From positions 1 through 64,000 of the forward strand of contig LJHW01000009.1 in assembly GCA_001295865.1 (NCBI GenBank): DNA of 64,000 nt. The letters are read 5' to 3'. Positions within the stretch are counted from its first letter, which is position 1. The number at the start of each line of letters is the position of its first letter. The translations under genes and the position numbers were made by a program. The notes below the pieces were generated by a model. That model saw only the letters and a program-made list of their open reading frames with translations, was not told the DNA's origin and ran no database searches. This DNA is from a beta proteobacterium AAP65. GTDB lineage: Bacteria > Pseudomonadota > Gammaproteobacteria > Burkholderiales > Burkholderiaceae_C. Below are positions 1 to 8,779 of the stretch, piece by piece.

Positions 1-2237
1 GGGCCGCTGGGTCTGCCACCGCCCCCGCCCCCGCCGCCGCCCGTGTTCGGCCGGCGCGGGCCGCCACGGCCACCCCCGCCGCCGCCACCCTTGCCCTTGC
101 GCAGGAAGGCATCGGCGCCGATGTAACCCACGGCGGTCTGCAGCGGATCGGGCACGCGGTTCGGATCACCACCGCCCTTTTTGGGGCCACCGGCGCGGCC
201 GTTGCGGCCGCCCCGTTTGCCCGGGCCGCCGGCAGCGCTGCCGCCGGGGCCGAAACCACCACCGCCACCACCGCCAGCAAAACGCCGGTCGTAAGTTTGC
301 TGCAGGGGGTTGGGGATGGGGCCGTCTTCGGGAATGTCACGCTGCGGCTGGCGGTCGCGCATCAGCGCGCGCTTGTCGTAGGTCTGCTGCAGCGGGTTCG
401 GGATCGGACCGTCTTCCGGGATCTCGCGCTTCTTGGCGCGCTCTTGCTGGATGGCGCGTTTGTCGAAGGTCTGCTGCAGCGGATTGGGGATGAAACCCAC
501 CTCGCCTTCGCCGCGCGGCGGGCGCGGCTCGCGCGGGGGGCGGGCCTCACGCGGTGGGCGCGGTGCCTGCTCGGGGCGCGGGCCGCGCTCGGCCAACGGT
601 GGGCGCGCGTCACGGGGTTCACGCGGTTCACCACGGCCCTTGCCGCCACGGCGCTTGCGGTCGCGGCGGGCGCCGTCAGCTTCGGACGCTTCACGCGGCG
701 GACGGGACTCGCCACCTTCCTGGCGCTCGCTGCGCTCGGGTCGCGCCACCCCGGCGAGGTGGCGCAGGTTGCGCAGGTCGCCCTCGTCGAGCTCGACCCA
801 CACGCCGCGCTTCAGACCGCGCGGCAGCACCACGCTGCCATAGCGGATGCGGATCAGCCGGCTCACCGCGTGACCCACGGCCTCGAACAGGCGGCGCACC
901 TCGCGGTTGCGGCCTTCGGTGATGACGCAGCGGTACCAGTGGTTGACGCCCTCGCCGCCACCGTCGTCGATGCTCTTGAAAGCGCAGCGCTGGCCGTCGA
1001 TCTCCACACCTTCCAGGAGCTTCGCCTTGGCCTCGGCGCCCAGCACGCCCAGTGATCGCACAGCGTATTCGCGCTCCACGCCGAAGCGCGGGTGCATCAG
1101 CTGGTTGGCCAGTTCACCCGAGGTGGTGAAGAGCAACAGACCTTCGGTGTTGATGTCGAGCCGGCCCACGCTCTGCCACTTGCCCTGCGGCAGGCGCGGC
1201 AGGCGGCGGAAGACGGTGGGGCGCTGCTGCGGGTCGTCGTGCGTGACCACCTCGCCCGCAGGCTTGTGGTAAGCCAGCACACGTGCCGGCGGCGGCGCGA
1301 TGCGGTAGCGCACCGGCTTGCCGTCGAGCGCGATGCGGTCGCCGAAGCTCACGCGCTGGCCGATGTGCGCACGCTCGCCGTTCACGGTGAAACGGCCGTC
1401 GGCGATCATCTGTTCGAGGTCGCGGCGCGAGCCCACGCCGGCCTGCGCCAGCACCTTGTGCAGTTTGGGCGCGTCGGCTTCGGGGGCCAGCACACGGCGG
1501 GCCTGGCCGTCGTCGCCCGCGGCTGCGTCTTCAGTGGCCGCATCGGCAGTTTCCGCCACGGCATCTGCCACGGGCCCGCCCTCAGCACGAGCCTCTGCGG
1601 GCAGAGGGCCTTCATCGCCGGCCGCGGCTTCTGCCAACGGCGCGGCCGCTTCGGGCGCTGCACCGAGGTCTGCATCGGCCGGGGGCTCGGTGTCGAACTC
1701 GCCTGAGAGCACCTGCGCGAACAGTGCTTCGGTCACGGGCTGCAGGGCCTGCACCAGCGGGGCCACGCCCTCGGCCAGCTCGGCGCCCTCGCGAGCGCCA
1801 CCGCGGCGTCCGCGGCGGCGGTTGCGGCCGCGGCGGCCGCCGGGGCGGCCATCGTCGGCCCCGCCCTCGGCCGGGCCATCGCCACCCGCGCCTGCTTCAC
1901 CGGCCGGGCCGCTGTTGGCGGGCGATTCCGCAGCGTGAGCTGCGGGGCTGGCCGTCTGGGTCGGTGCTTCGGCCGTTGCCGCAACCGGCGCGGGCTCACC
2001 CGCACCTTCCGCCGCAGCGGTGGCCACCGCGCTGCGCTTGCGGCGCGGCTTGGGGGCGACAGCCTCGGCAACGGCTTGCGCAGGGGCGGCCGGTGCACCC
2101 GCCGCCTCGGGCGCCGCAGCGTCAGCGGCTTCGGCCACCTTGCGCGGCGCACGCTTGCGCTTGGGTTTGTCGGCCGTGGCCTCGGGGCTGGCATCAGCAC
2201 CAGCGTCCGGGGGCAGCTCGTTGTCGGAAGGGTTCAT
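1..2237 (-). CDS. rluB: 23S rRNA pseudouridine synthase B, very long form, 3' end cut by window edge
   Basis: The frame opens with ATG at 2237, overlapping the scpB stop by four bases (ATGA), and is still open at the window edge after about 745 codons. It should make pseudouridine in helix 80 of 23S rRNA in the cytoplasm. The core is an S4 RNA-binding domain ([18 protein letters not shown]) followed by the catalytic block with [13 protein letters not shown], whose Asp is the expected catalytic residue. About 240 Ala/Pro/Glu-rich residues with Arg-rich patches precede the core. An Arg/Pro/Gly-rich tail follows, with three near-identical repeats around [13 protein letters not shown] (about 260-500), a degenerate fourth, and poly-Gly. 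Typical RluB proteins have about 300 residues, so more than half of this one is low-complexity extension. The family call is firm; the role of the extensions is unknown. Confidence 0.92.
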   Translation of the reverse strand, partial: MNPSDNELPPDAGADASPEATADKPKRKRAPRKVAEAADAAAPEAAGAPAAPAQAVAEAVAPKPRRKRSAVATAAAEGAGEPAPVAATAEAPTQTASPAAHAAESPANSGPAGEAGAGGDGPAEGGADDGRPGGRRGRNRRRGRRGGAREGAELAEGVAPLVQALQPVTEALFAQVLSGEFDTEPPADADLGAAPEAAAPLAEAAAGDEGPLPAEARAEGGPVADAVAETADAATEDAAAGDDGQARRVLAPEADAPKLHKVLAQAGVGSRRDLEQMIADGRFTVNGERAHIGQRVSFGDRIALDGKPVRYRIAPPPARVLAYHKPAGEVVTHDDPQQRPTVFRRLPRLPQGKWQSVGRLDINTEGLLLFTTSGELANQLMHPRFGVEREYAVRSLGVLGAEAKAKLLEGVEIDGQRCAFKSIDDGGGEGVNHWYRCVITEGRNREVRRLFEAVGHAVSRLIRIRYGSVVLPRGLKRGVWVELDEGDLRNLRHLAGVARPERSERQEGGESRPPREASEADGARRDRKRRGGKGRGEPREPRDARPPLAERGPRPEQAPRPPREARPPREPRPPRGEGEVGFIPNPLQQTFDKRAIQQERAKKREIPEDGPIPNPLQQTYDKRALMRDRQPQRDIPEDGPIPNPLQQTYDRRFAGGGGGGGFGPGGSAAGGPGKRGGRNGRAGGPKKGGGDPNRVPDPLQTAVGYIGADAFLRKGKGGGGGGGRGGPRRPNTGGGGGGGGGRPSG

Positions 2238-2992
2238 GCGGGCTTGTCGTTGGCGGTAGGAGGTGCGGCTTCAACGGCCGCGGGGTCGGTGCCGGCAATC
2301 GGCGCCGTGTCTGGGGGTGTGGGCGTGGGCGCGTCTTCGGGCTCGCGCTCAGCGTCTTCTCGCGCTGCAGCAGCAGCGGGGTCTTGTGCAGCTTCCAACG
2401 GCAGGCTGGCTTGTGCACCTTCGAGCAGGTCGGGCACATCAGCGGCGCTGGCCAGGGCCTCGAAAGAACGCGCGGCTGAATCGGCGCCGTCGATCGGGGG
2501 CAGCTGGTCGAGGCTGGCCAGCCCGAGGTCGTCGAGGAACTGGCGCGTCGTGGCATACAGCGCCGGGCGGCCGGGGGCCTCGCGGTAGCCGATGGCGTCG
2601 ATCCAGCCGCGGTCTTCGAGTTGCTTGACGATCTGGCTGCTGACGGTGACACCGCGGATGTCTTCGATATCGCCCCGCGTCACCGGCTGCCGGTAGGCCA
2701 CGATGGCCAGCGTTTCCATCGCGGCCCGCGAATACTTGGGCGGCTTCTCGGGGTGCAGGCGGTCGAGGTAGACGCGCAGCTCGGGCCGGCTCTGGAAACG
2801 CCAACCGCTGGCCAGCGCCACGAGTTCGGCGCCGCGGTCCTGCCAGTCGTTCACCAGTTCGTCGAGCAGGCGGCGCAGGGTGTCGGCGCCGATCTCGTTG
2901 TTGAACAGCGCTTTCATCTCGGCCAGCGGCAGGGGTGCGCTGGCGCAGATCAGCGCCGTTTCGAGGACACGTTTGGCCTCAGCTGTGTTCAT
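2234..2992 (-). CDS. scpB: Segregation and condensation protein B
   Basis: ScpB is the winged-helix kleisin partner that binds ScpA and SMC in the condensin complex acting on the nucleoid. The protein opens [17 protein letters not shown], the usual ScpB beginning, and carries the tandem winged-helix core with [24 protein letters not shown] and GRPALYATT. The last 80 or so residues are an acidic, Ala/Pro-rich tail. I chose ATG 2992 because it matches the family N-terminus; a GTG at 3013 in the same frame would add seven residues. The stop overlaps the start of rluB, so the two are translationally coupled. scpA is not in the window. Confidence 0.93.
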   Translation of the reverse strand: MNTAEAKRVLETALICASAPLPLAEMKALFNNEIGADTLRRLLDELVNDWQDRGAELVALASGWRFQSRPELRVYLDRLHPEKPPKYSRAAMETLAIVAYRQPVTRGDIEDIRGVTVSSQIVKQLEDRGWIDAIGYREAPGRPALYATTRQFLDDLGLASLDQLPPIDGADSAARSFEALASAADVPDLLEGAQASLPLEAAQDPAAAAAREDAEREPEDAPTPTPPDTAPIAGTDPAAVEAAPPTANDKPA

Positions 2993-3183
2993 GGACTGCG
3001 CTGGTGCGGCCACAGCCCGGGCCGTGGTCTTGAGTTCTTCCGAAGGGTCGGGGGCCGCGAGGCCGGCATGGGCCGGGGCGCGGGTGGAGCCTGGTGCGGC
3101 GGGGTGCCGGCAGCGGGCGTCTGCAGCGGGTCGAACAGGCGCGGAACGCGTTGGGCGTGCGGCAGCGCTGCGAATGGCGGCTG

Positions 3184-3189
3184 ATTGTA
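3184..3189 (-). promoter_or_regulatory. Possible -10 element for scpB-rluB
   Basis: TACAAT on the minus strand lies in the 235-base gap between rluD and scpB, with no clear -35 at the right distance. The rest of that gap (2993-3227) shows no convincing gene. Confidence 0.3.
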
Positions 3190-3227
3190 GCCCGCTTATT
3201 CACACCCCTTGTTGCCGACGCAACGCT

Positions 3228-4124
3228 TCAGCCGCAGACCTGGCCCCAGGCCTGCGCGAAGTCGGACGGCGGCGGGCACTGGAAGGCCAGCGCCTGGCGC
3301 GAGACCGGGTGGGCCAGTTCGAGCTGGGTGGCGTGCAGCGCCTGCCGGGCCATGCCCAGCGCCGGCTTGCCACCATAGAGCGCGTCGGCCACCAGCGGGT
3401 GGCCCCGGTGCGCCAGGTGCACGCGGATCTGGTGCGTGCGCCCCGTGTGCAAGGTGCAGCGCAACGCACACACGCCCTGCCCGCGCGCCAGCACGGCCAC
3501 GTCGGTTCGGGCCGGCTTGCCGCCACCCACCACGGCCATGCGCACGCGCACGGCGGGGTCGCGGCCGATGGGCGCGTCCACCGTGAAGCCGTCGACTCCC
3601 GGCAGCCCGTGAGCCAGCGCGAGGTAGCTGCGGTGCACGCTGCGCGCAGCGATGTCGCGCACCAGCGCGGTGACGGCCGGCAGCGTCTTGCCGACCATCA
3701 TCACGCCCGAGGTGTCCTTGTCGAGCCGGTGCACGATGCCGGCGCGCGGCAGCGCCGCCGCCCCCGGGTGGCGCGCCAGCAGGCCGTTGAGCAGCGTGCC
3801 CGACCAGTTGCCCGGCGCCGGGTGCACCACCAGGCCGGCGGGCTTGTCGATGACGAGCAGGTCCTCGTCTTCGTGCAGCACCACCAGCGCCATGGCCTGC
3901 GGCCGGAAGGCACGGCTTTCGTCGGTGGGCACCAGTTCCAGCTGCACGGTCTGGCCGCCGCGCAGGCGGCGCGAGGCGGCGCCGCCAACGCCGCCATCCA
4001 CCAGCACATGGCCACGCTCCAGCAGGTGCTGCAGGTGGTTGCGCGAAAACTCGGGGGCCATGGCCACCAGCACCTTGTCGAGCCGCTCGCCATGCTGGGC
4101 CGTGGACACGGTGCCGATGCGCAT
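3228..4124 (-). CDS. rluD: 23S rRNA pseudouridine(1911/1915/1917) synthase RluD-type
   Basis: RluA-family pseudouridine synthase, expected to modify helix 69 of 23S rRNA. An N-terminal S4 domain (GERLDKVLVAMAPEFSRNHLQHLL) precedes the catalytic domain, where GIVHRLDKDTSG holds the catalytic Asp; HTGRTHQIRVHLAHRGHPLVAD is the conserved C-terminal block. The ATG at 4124 gives 298 residues with a complete S4 domain. The same frame reaches back to a GTG at 4385, but that version would run through the bamD promoter and first 36 codons, so I reject it. The gene is divergent from bamD, a common arrangement in betaproteobacteria. Confidence 0.9.
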   Translation of the reverse strand: MRIGTVSTAQHGERLDKVLVAMAPEFSRNHLQHLLERGHVLVDGGVGGAASRRLRGGQTVQLELVPTDESRAFRPQAMALVVLHEDEDLLVIDKPAGLVVHPAPGNWSGTLLNGLLARHPGAAALPRAGIVHRLDKDTSGVMMVGKTLPAVTALVRDIAARSVHRSYLALAHGLPGVDGFTVDAPIGRDPAVRVRMAVVGGGKPARTDVAVLARGQGVCALRCTLHTGRTHQIRVHLAHRGHPLVADALYGGKPALGMARQALHATQLELAHPVSRQALAFQCPPPSDFAQAWGQVCG

Positions 4125-4237
4125 TTCAGCGGGGGCTTCGAGCCCGGCTGCAGCGTCTTCGCTGGCTTCGTCAGGGCCCGTCTGTGCCGGGCTGGGCTCG
4201 GTGCCCGCAAGGGCCTGGGGCCGCAGGAGGGGCTCCC

Positions 4238-4243
4238 TATAAT
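4238..4243 (+). promoter_or_regulatory. -10 element of the bamD promoter
   Basis: A perfect TATAAT sits 33 bases before the bamD ATG. No good TTGACA stands 16-18 bases upstream, so the -35 is weak or activator dependent. Confidence 0.5.
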
Positions 4244-4276
4244 CAGCGCCTTCTTGCACGACCGGCACCTTTCTCG

Positions 4277-5095
4277 ATGAGCCTTTCTGTGATGTGGCCC
4301 GCGCTCTCGCGCCTGACGGTCTTGGGCCTGCTTGCAGCGTCGCTGCAGCTCGCAGGTTGTGGGACGACTTCCGTCGAGGAATCACCCGACACCACCGCGG
4401 AGCGATTGTACAAAGAGGCCCGCGAAGACATGGCCAGCGGCAGCTACGAGCGCGCCATCAAGACGCTGGAGCGCGTGGAGAGCCTGGCCGCCGGCTCGCT
4501 GCTGGGCCAGCAGGCGCAACTCGACACCGCCTACATGCACTGGCGCAACGGTGAACGCACCGAAGGCTTGGCCGCGGTGAACCGCTTCATCAAGCTGAAC
4601 CCCTCGAGCCCGGCGCTGGACTACGCGCTCTACCTGCGCGGGGTGATCAACTTCAACGAGAACCTCGGGCTGCTGGGCAAGATCGCGAACCAGGATCTCT
4701 CCGAACGTGACCAGAGCGCGGCGCGCGAGTCCTTCCAGTCCTTCAAGCAACTGGTCGACCAGTTCCCCCAGTCGCGCTACGCCGGTGATGCGAAGGCGCG
4801 CATGAACTTCATCATCAATGCGCTGGCCAGCTACGAAGTGCACGTGGCGCGCTACTACTTCCGCCGCGGCGCTTACGTGGCCGCCGCTGCGCGCGCGCAG
4901 CAGGCCGTGGCCGAGTTCCAGCGCTCACCGGCCGCCGAAGAGGCGCTGTTCCTGATGATGCAGAGCTACGACAAGCTGCAGCTCACGGGCCTGCGCGACG
5001 ACGCCGAACGTGTGCTGCGCAAGAACTTCCCCGACAGCGCCTTCCTGAACCAGGGCACGGCGCTGAACGCCCGCCCCTGGTGGCGTTTCTGGTGA
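4277..5095 (+). CDS. bamD: Outer membrane protein assembly factor BamD
   Basis: BamD is the essential lipoprotein of the BAM complex that folds beta-barrel proteins into the outer membrane. The 272-residue protein has a lipoprotein signal peptide ending in LQLAGC (cleavage before Cys) and then five TPR-like helical pairs, starting at AERLYKEAREDMASGSYERA and including FKQLVDQFPQSRYAGDAKARM. The ATG at 4277 is the start that leaves a proper signal peptide. The gene has its own promoter and is convergent with the helicase gene downstream, with only about 35 bases between stops. Confidence 0.95.
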   Translation: MSLSVMWPALSRLTVLGLLAASLQLAGCGTTSVEESPDTTAERLYKEAREDMASGSYERAIKTLERVESLAAGSLLGQQAQLDTAYMHWRNGERTEGLAAVNRFIKLNPSSPALDYALYLRGVINFNENLGLLGKIANQDLSERDQSAARESFQSFKQLVDQFPQSRYAGDAKARMNFIINALASYEVHVARYYFRRGAYVAAAARAQQAVAEFQRSPAAEEALFLMMQSYDKLQLTGLRDDAERVLRKNFPDSAFLNQGTALNARPWWRFW

Positions 5096-5130
5096 TGCGG
5101 CGCGCCTGAGCGCCCGCGGCCTGGCGGCAC

Positions 5131-7104
5131 TCAGTGCGCCCAGGCCAGTTCTTGCAGCCAGCCCAGGGCCTCGGCTTCGTCGTTCAGCACCCCCATGGGC
5201 GGCAGCGCGGCGATGAGGCGCCGACCGTAGGCCATCTGGCGCAGGCGCGGGTCGCACAACACGAGCAGCCCGCGGTCGCTCTCGGTGCGGATGAGGCGCC
5301 CGGCGCCCTGCTTCAGCGAGACCGCGGCTTCGGCCACGAAGTAGGCCTCGAAGGGGTTCTTGCCGGCTTCGCGCAACTGCTTCACACGCGCTTCCACCAG
5401 CGGGTCGCCCGGCGGTGGGAACGGCAGTTTGTCGATCAGCACACACTGCAGCGCATCGCCGGGCATGTCGATGCCTTCCCAGAAGCTGGCCGAGCCGATG
5501 AGCACGCAGCCGCGGCCATCGCCGTAGCGCTGCAGCAGCGCGCGCCGCGGCTCGCTGCCCTGCACCAGCACCGTGAGTTCATGGCCGAGTGCCGCCGCCT
5601 CGGCCTGCAGGGCCTGCGCCACCTGGGGCAGCACACGCAGCGTGGTGGTGAGCACGAAGGTACGGCCGCCCAGGGCCGCCGCACAACGCGCGGCCAGGGC
5701 GCCCACGGCCGCTGGGTGGCCCGGTGCATTGGGCAAGGGCAGCCTGCCCGGCACCCACACACGCGCGTGGGCCGCGTAGTCGAAGGGGCTGCCCACCCGC
5801 AGGCGCTCGGCATCTTCCAGACCCGTGGTGGCGGTGAACCAGCTCAGATCGTCGTCATCGCCCAGCGTGGCCGAGGTGAAGACCCAGGCCTTGGGCGCCG
5901 CGGCGCGTTGCTGCGTGAGCATGTCGCGGATGTCCAGTGGTGACTCGACCAACCGCGCCTGCTGCGGCGTGAGATCGATCCAGCGCACCTGCCCAGGCTC
6001 GGCCTCGTGGGCAAAGCGGGCCGCCAGCAGCGCCAGCGTGCGCGCGCGCTGCTCGATCTTCGGCAATTCGGGGCTGGTTTCGGCCACCGCAGCAGCGGCG
6101 TCACCTGCCGCCCGCGACGCTTCGGCCAGCGCCTGCAGCGGCGCCAGCAGTTCGTCGGCACGCTCCTCCCAGCGCAGCTTGAGCGTGCCACGCACCTCGC
6201 GCAGCGTGCCGCTGGCCACCAGGCGCAGCTCGCGCGTGCAGCGCTCCAGCGCGGCCTGCAGTTCGGCCCAAGGCTGCAGCCCACGCGCGTGCTGCAGGCC
6301 GGCGGCCAGCAGGTCGCGCGCAAGTTCCAGCGCCACGCCGGTGCTGAGCGTGGTGCCGAGAAACTGCACCCCGGCTTCCACCAGCTGGTGGGCCTCGTCG
6401 AACACCGCCGCATCCACCGTGGGCAGCAGCTCGGCCACGCCGCTGTCACGCAGCGCGAGGTCGGCGAAAAAGAGATGGTGGTTCACCACCACCAGATCGG
6501 CCGCCATGGCCTCGCGTCGCGCCTGCATCACGTGGCAGGCGCGGTGCTCGGGGCATTCGGTGCCGAGGCAGTTGTCGCGCGTGCTCGTCACCAGCGGGAT
6601 GACGGGCGAACGTTCGTCCAGGCCTTCGATCTCAGCCAGGTCGCCGCTCCGTGTGGCCTGAGCCCAGGTCGCCACGCGGTTCAACGCACGCAGCGCGAAG
6701 CGGTCGGGCAGCTGGCCGCTGGTCTGCGCCTGCTGCAGGCGCCAGCGGCACAGGTAACTCGCGCGGCCCTTCAGCAAGGCCAGGCGCAAAGGTGTCTTCA
6801 GGGCCGCGGCCAGGCGCGGCAGGTCGCGCAGGAAGAGCTGATCTTGCAGGCTCTTGGTGGCGGTGCTCACCAGCGCGCGCCGGCCCGACAACAACAGCGG
6901 CACGAGGTAGGCGAAGGTCTTGCCGACGCCCGTGCCCGCCTCGGCCACCAGCGTGCCTCGCGTCTGCAGGGCGTGCGCGATGTGCGCAGCCATCTGGTCT
7001 TGTTGCGGCCGCGGGATGAAACCCGGGTCAGCCTGGGCCAGCGGTCCGTCGGCCGCGAAGGCGCTGGCCACGGCCTCGAGCAGGCCGTCGTCGTTTTCGT
7101 TCAC
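5131..7104 (-). CDS. DinG/YoaA-family ATP-dependent DNA helicase
   Basis: XPD-like superfamily 2 helicase of 657 residues. It has Walker A AEAGTGVGKTFAYLVPLL near residue 55, the DEAH box VFDEAHQL, and a C-terminal helicase block with GSASFWEGIDMPGDAL and QGAGRLIRTESDRG. Four cysteines (YLCRW, then CLGTECPEHRAC) fit the iron-sulfur ligands of this family. It is probably a repair helicase acting on damaged or stalled forks, as YoaA is. Translation starts at GTG 7104 inside the stop of the DUF465 gene (GTGA), so the two are coupled. I leave the symbol empty because DinG and YoaA cannot be separated by eye. Confidence 0.9.
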   Translation of the reverse strand: MNENDDGLLEAVASAFAADGPLAQADPGFIPRPQQDQMAAHIAHALQTRGTLVAEAGTGVGKTFAYLVPLLLSGRRALVSTATKSLQDQLFLRDLPRLAAALKTPLRLALLKGRASYLCRWRLQQAQTSGQLPDRFALRALNRVATWAQATRSGDLAEIEGLDERSPVIPLVTSTRDNCLGTECPEHRACHVMQARREAMAADLVVVNHHLFFADLALRDSGVAELLPTVDAAVFDEAHQLVEAGVQFLGTTLSTGVALELARDLLAAGLQHARGLQPWAELQAALERCTRELRLVASGTLREVRGTLKLRWEERADELLAPLQALAEASRAAGDAAAAVAETSPELPKIEQRARTLALLAARFAHEAEPGQVRWIDLTPQQARLVESPLDIRDMLTQQRAAAPKAWVFTSATLGDDDDLSWFTATTGLEDAERLRVGSPFDYAAHARVWVPGRLPLPNAPGHPAAVGALAARCAAALGGRTFVLTTTLRVLPQVAQALQAEAAALGHELTVLVQGSEPRRALLQRYGDGRGCVLIGSASFWEGIDMPGDALQCVLIDKLPFPPPGDPLVEARVKQLREAGKNPFEAYFVAEAAVSLKQGAGRLIRTESDRGLLVLCDPRLRQMAYGRRLIAALPPMGVLNDEAEALGWLQELAWAH

Positions 7105-7304
7105 GCGGGCTCGGGCGGGCTGAGCTGCAGTTCCAGCCGCGCGATCTGGTCGCGCAGCAGCAGCCGGCGCTTTTTCAGGCGCCGCAGGGCCAGGTCGTCG
7201 CCAGGCTTGTCGAGCGGGTTGCGGTCGATGAGATCGTCCAGGTCGGCATGCTCCATGCGCAGCTCGATGAGGCGGCGCTGCGGGGAATGCAGGTTCTCGT
7301 CCAT
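7101..7304 (-). CDS. DUF465/YdcH-family small coiled protein
   Basis: A 67-residue basic protein beginning MDENLHSPQRRLIELRMEHADLDDLID and ending in a Leu/Arg-rich helix (RRLKKRRLLLRDQIARLELQL). This pattern of two amphipathic helices is that of the DUF465/YdcH family, whose function is not known. It is the first gene of a two-gene unit with the helicase, overlapping it by four bases, and is divergent from the PP2C gene across 42 bases. Confidence 0.82.
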   Translation of the reverse strand: MDENLHSPQRRLIELRMEHADLDDLIDRNPLDKPGDDLALRRLKKRRLLLRDQIARLELQLSPPEPA

Positions 7305-7346
7305 GGCTGCAGGGCGCGGGGCTGGGCCGAGTTTATATTCGTGACC

Positions 7347-8114
7347 ATGGCCCTCCCCACTGCAGCGTTCAGATTCAGTGCCGCCACCGGCTTGCACCGC
7401 GGTGACCGCGCCTACCAACAAGACCAGGTCGAAATCATCGCCCACCCCAAGGTCACGGGCGCCGTGCTGGCCCTCGTGGCCGACGGCATGGGTGGCAAGA
7501 GCGGGGGCCGCAAGGCCGCCGACCAGGTGCTGATGACGGGCCGACAGATCTTCGAGCGCTTCGCGCCCGTGCACGACGACGCGGCCGAGATGCTGCGCCA
7601 GGTGGTGCTGGAGTCGCACCTGATGATCAAGCTGACGGCCATCACCTCCGAAGAAGAACCGCACAGCACGGTCGCGGCCTTCTGCATCTCGCCCACGCTG
7701 GAGTGCGACGTGGTGCACGCAGGCGACTCACGCGTGTACCACTTCCGCGGCGCGGAAATGATGCGCCGCACCGTCGACCACTCTTTCGTGCAGCGCCTCG
7801 TCGACGAGGGCAAGATCAGCGAAGAGGCCGCCAACACGCACCCGCAAAGCAACCTCCTCACGGGCTGCCTGGGCACACACTCAGACCCGCCGGTGGCGCT
7901 GTGGCACATCGAGCGCCTGGAGTTCGGCGACACCATGCTGGCCTGCAGCGACGGCCTGTGGCACTACTTCACCCCGAAGGAAATCGGCGCCATCCTGCAC
8001 GCCCTGCCCCCGCGCGAGGCCAGCGAGATGCTGATCAGCAAGGCGCGCCAACGCGCCCGCGGCGGCGGCGACAACCTCTCGCTGGCGCTGGCGCGCGTCG
8101 ACCCTCTGCGCTGA
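7347..8114 (+). CDS. PP2C-family serine/threonine protein phosphatase
   Basis: Metal-dependent phosphatase of 255 residues with the usual PP2C motifs: RGDRAYQQDQVE near the N-terminus, VADGMGGKSGG with the metal-binding Asp and Gly, HAGDSRVYHFR, ACSDGLWHYF and GGGDNLSLALA. It has no membrane segment, so it is cytoplasmic. No Ser/Thr kinase or FHA gene lies nearby, so its partner must be encoded elsewhere. TATATT at 7334-7339 is too close to the ATG to be a normal -10. The start at 7347 is the ATG that begins the phosphatase domain cleanly. Confidence 0.9.
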   Translation: MALPTAAFRFSAATGLHRGDRAYQQDQVEIIAHPKVTGAVLALVADGMGGKSGGRKAADQVLMTGRQIFERFAPVHDDAAEMLRQVVLESHLMIKLTAITSEEEPHSTVAAFCISPTLECDVVHAGDSRVYHFRGAEMMRRTVDHSFVQRLVDEGKISEEAANTHPQSNLLTGCLGTHSDPPVALWHIERLEFGDTMLACSDGLWHYFTPKEIGAILHALPPREASEMLISKARQRARGGGDNLSLALARVDPLR

Positions 8115-8167
8115 AGCGCTGCGGGTTTCACGCCCGCGACAAGCGGCCCGTCAAGGCCGCACCCGGT

Positions 8168-8779
8168 TCACCGCGAAGCCGCAGGCACCGGCAGCGGCGC
8201 AGCCACACGGCCGCGTCGTTCACGTTCGGCCTGGCGTTGCTGGATGCGGGCCTGCGTGGCCTCCGTCTGCGCCTGGCGTTCACGCGCTTCCGCGGCACGC
8301 TGGCGCGCCGTGGCCGCGGCCGCGGAGGCCGCACGCGCCTGCTGGGCCTGGCGTTCGGCTTCCGTGGGCCCTGCCACACGCGGCGGCGGCCGCTGCGCGG
8401 CAGCCCCAGACGCCGGAACCGCCGCAGCCGATGCGCCCGGCGCGCTGCGCTGCGCCGCCTCGCGCTGCTTGGCCTGCACGGCGGCGCGCCGCGCCGCGGC
8501 GCGTTCACGCCGTTCGAGATCGTCCAAGGCCAGGCCCTCGGCGCGCGGTGCGGCCAGGGCCTGTCGCCGCCGCTCAAGTGCATCGTCTGCGCAGGCGGTG
8601 ACGGCGAACCGCGCCGAGCAGGCGGCCATGTCGGCCGAGAAGCGGGCTTCGATGCGTTCGCGCTCGGCTTGCAGGCGGGCACGCACCTGCTCACGTGGCG
8701 CCGGGTCTGCGGCCGCCGTTACCACGGCCGTCTGCAGCACCAGCATCAGACCAAGCCCGCCCAGCGGCAAGCGCCTCAT
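8168..8779 (-). CDS. Hypothetical exported Ala/Arg/Gln-rich protein
   Basis: A 203-residue protein I do not recognise. It begins with a signal peptide (MRRLPLGGLGLMLVLQTAVVTAAADP). Residues 27-75 hold three cysteines and look like a small helical domain (RARLQAERERIEARFSADMA, then CADDALERRRQAL). The rest is an Ala/Arg/Gln-rich, probably coiled or disordered stretch. Its ATG overlaps the zapE stop by four bases (ATGA), making it the last gene of the sucA-odhB-lpdA-zapE unit. The frame continues upstream, but that part is antisense-free overlap with zapE and lacks a signal peptide. Confidence 0.72.
   Translation of the reverse strand: MRRLPLGGLGLMLVLQTAVVTAAADPAPREQVRARLQAERERIEARFSADMAACSARFAVTACADDALERRRQALAAPRAEGLALDDLERRERAAARRAAVQAKQREAAQRSAPGASAAAVPASGAAAQRPPPRVAGPTEAERQAQQARAASAAAATARQRAAEARERQAQTEATQARIQQRQAERERRGRVAAPLPVPAASR

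Noticed and set aside
4125..4385. A 5' extension of rluD to GTG 4385.
   Set aside because: It would overlap the bamD promoter and signal peptide; the S4 domain is complete from ATG 4124.
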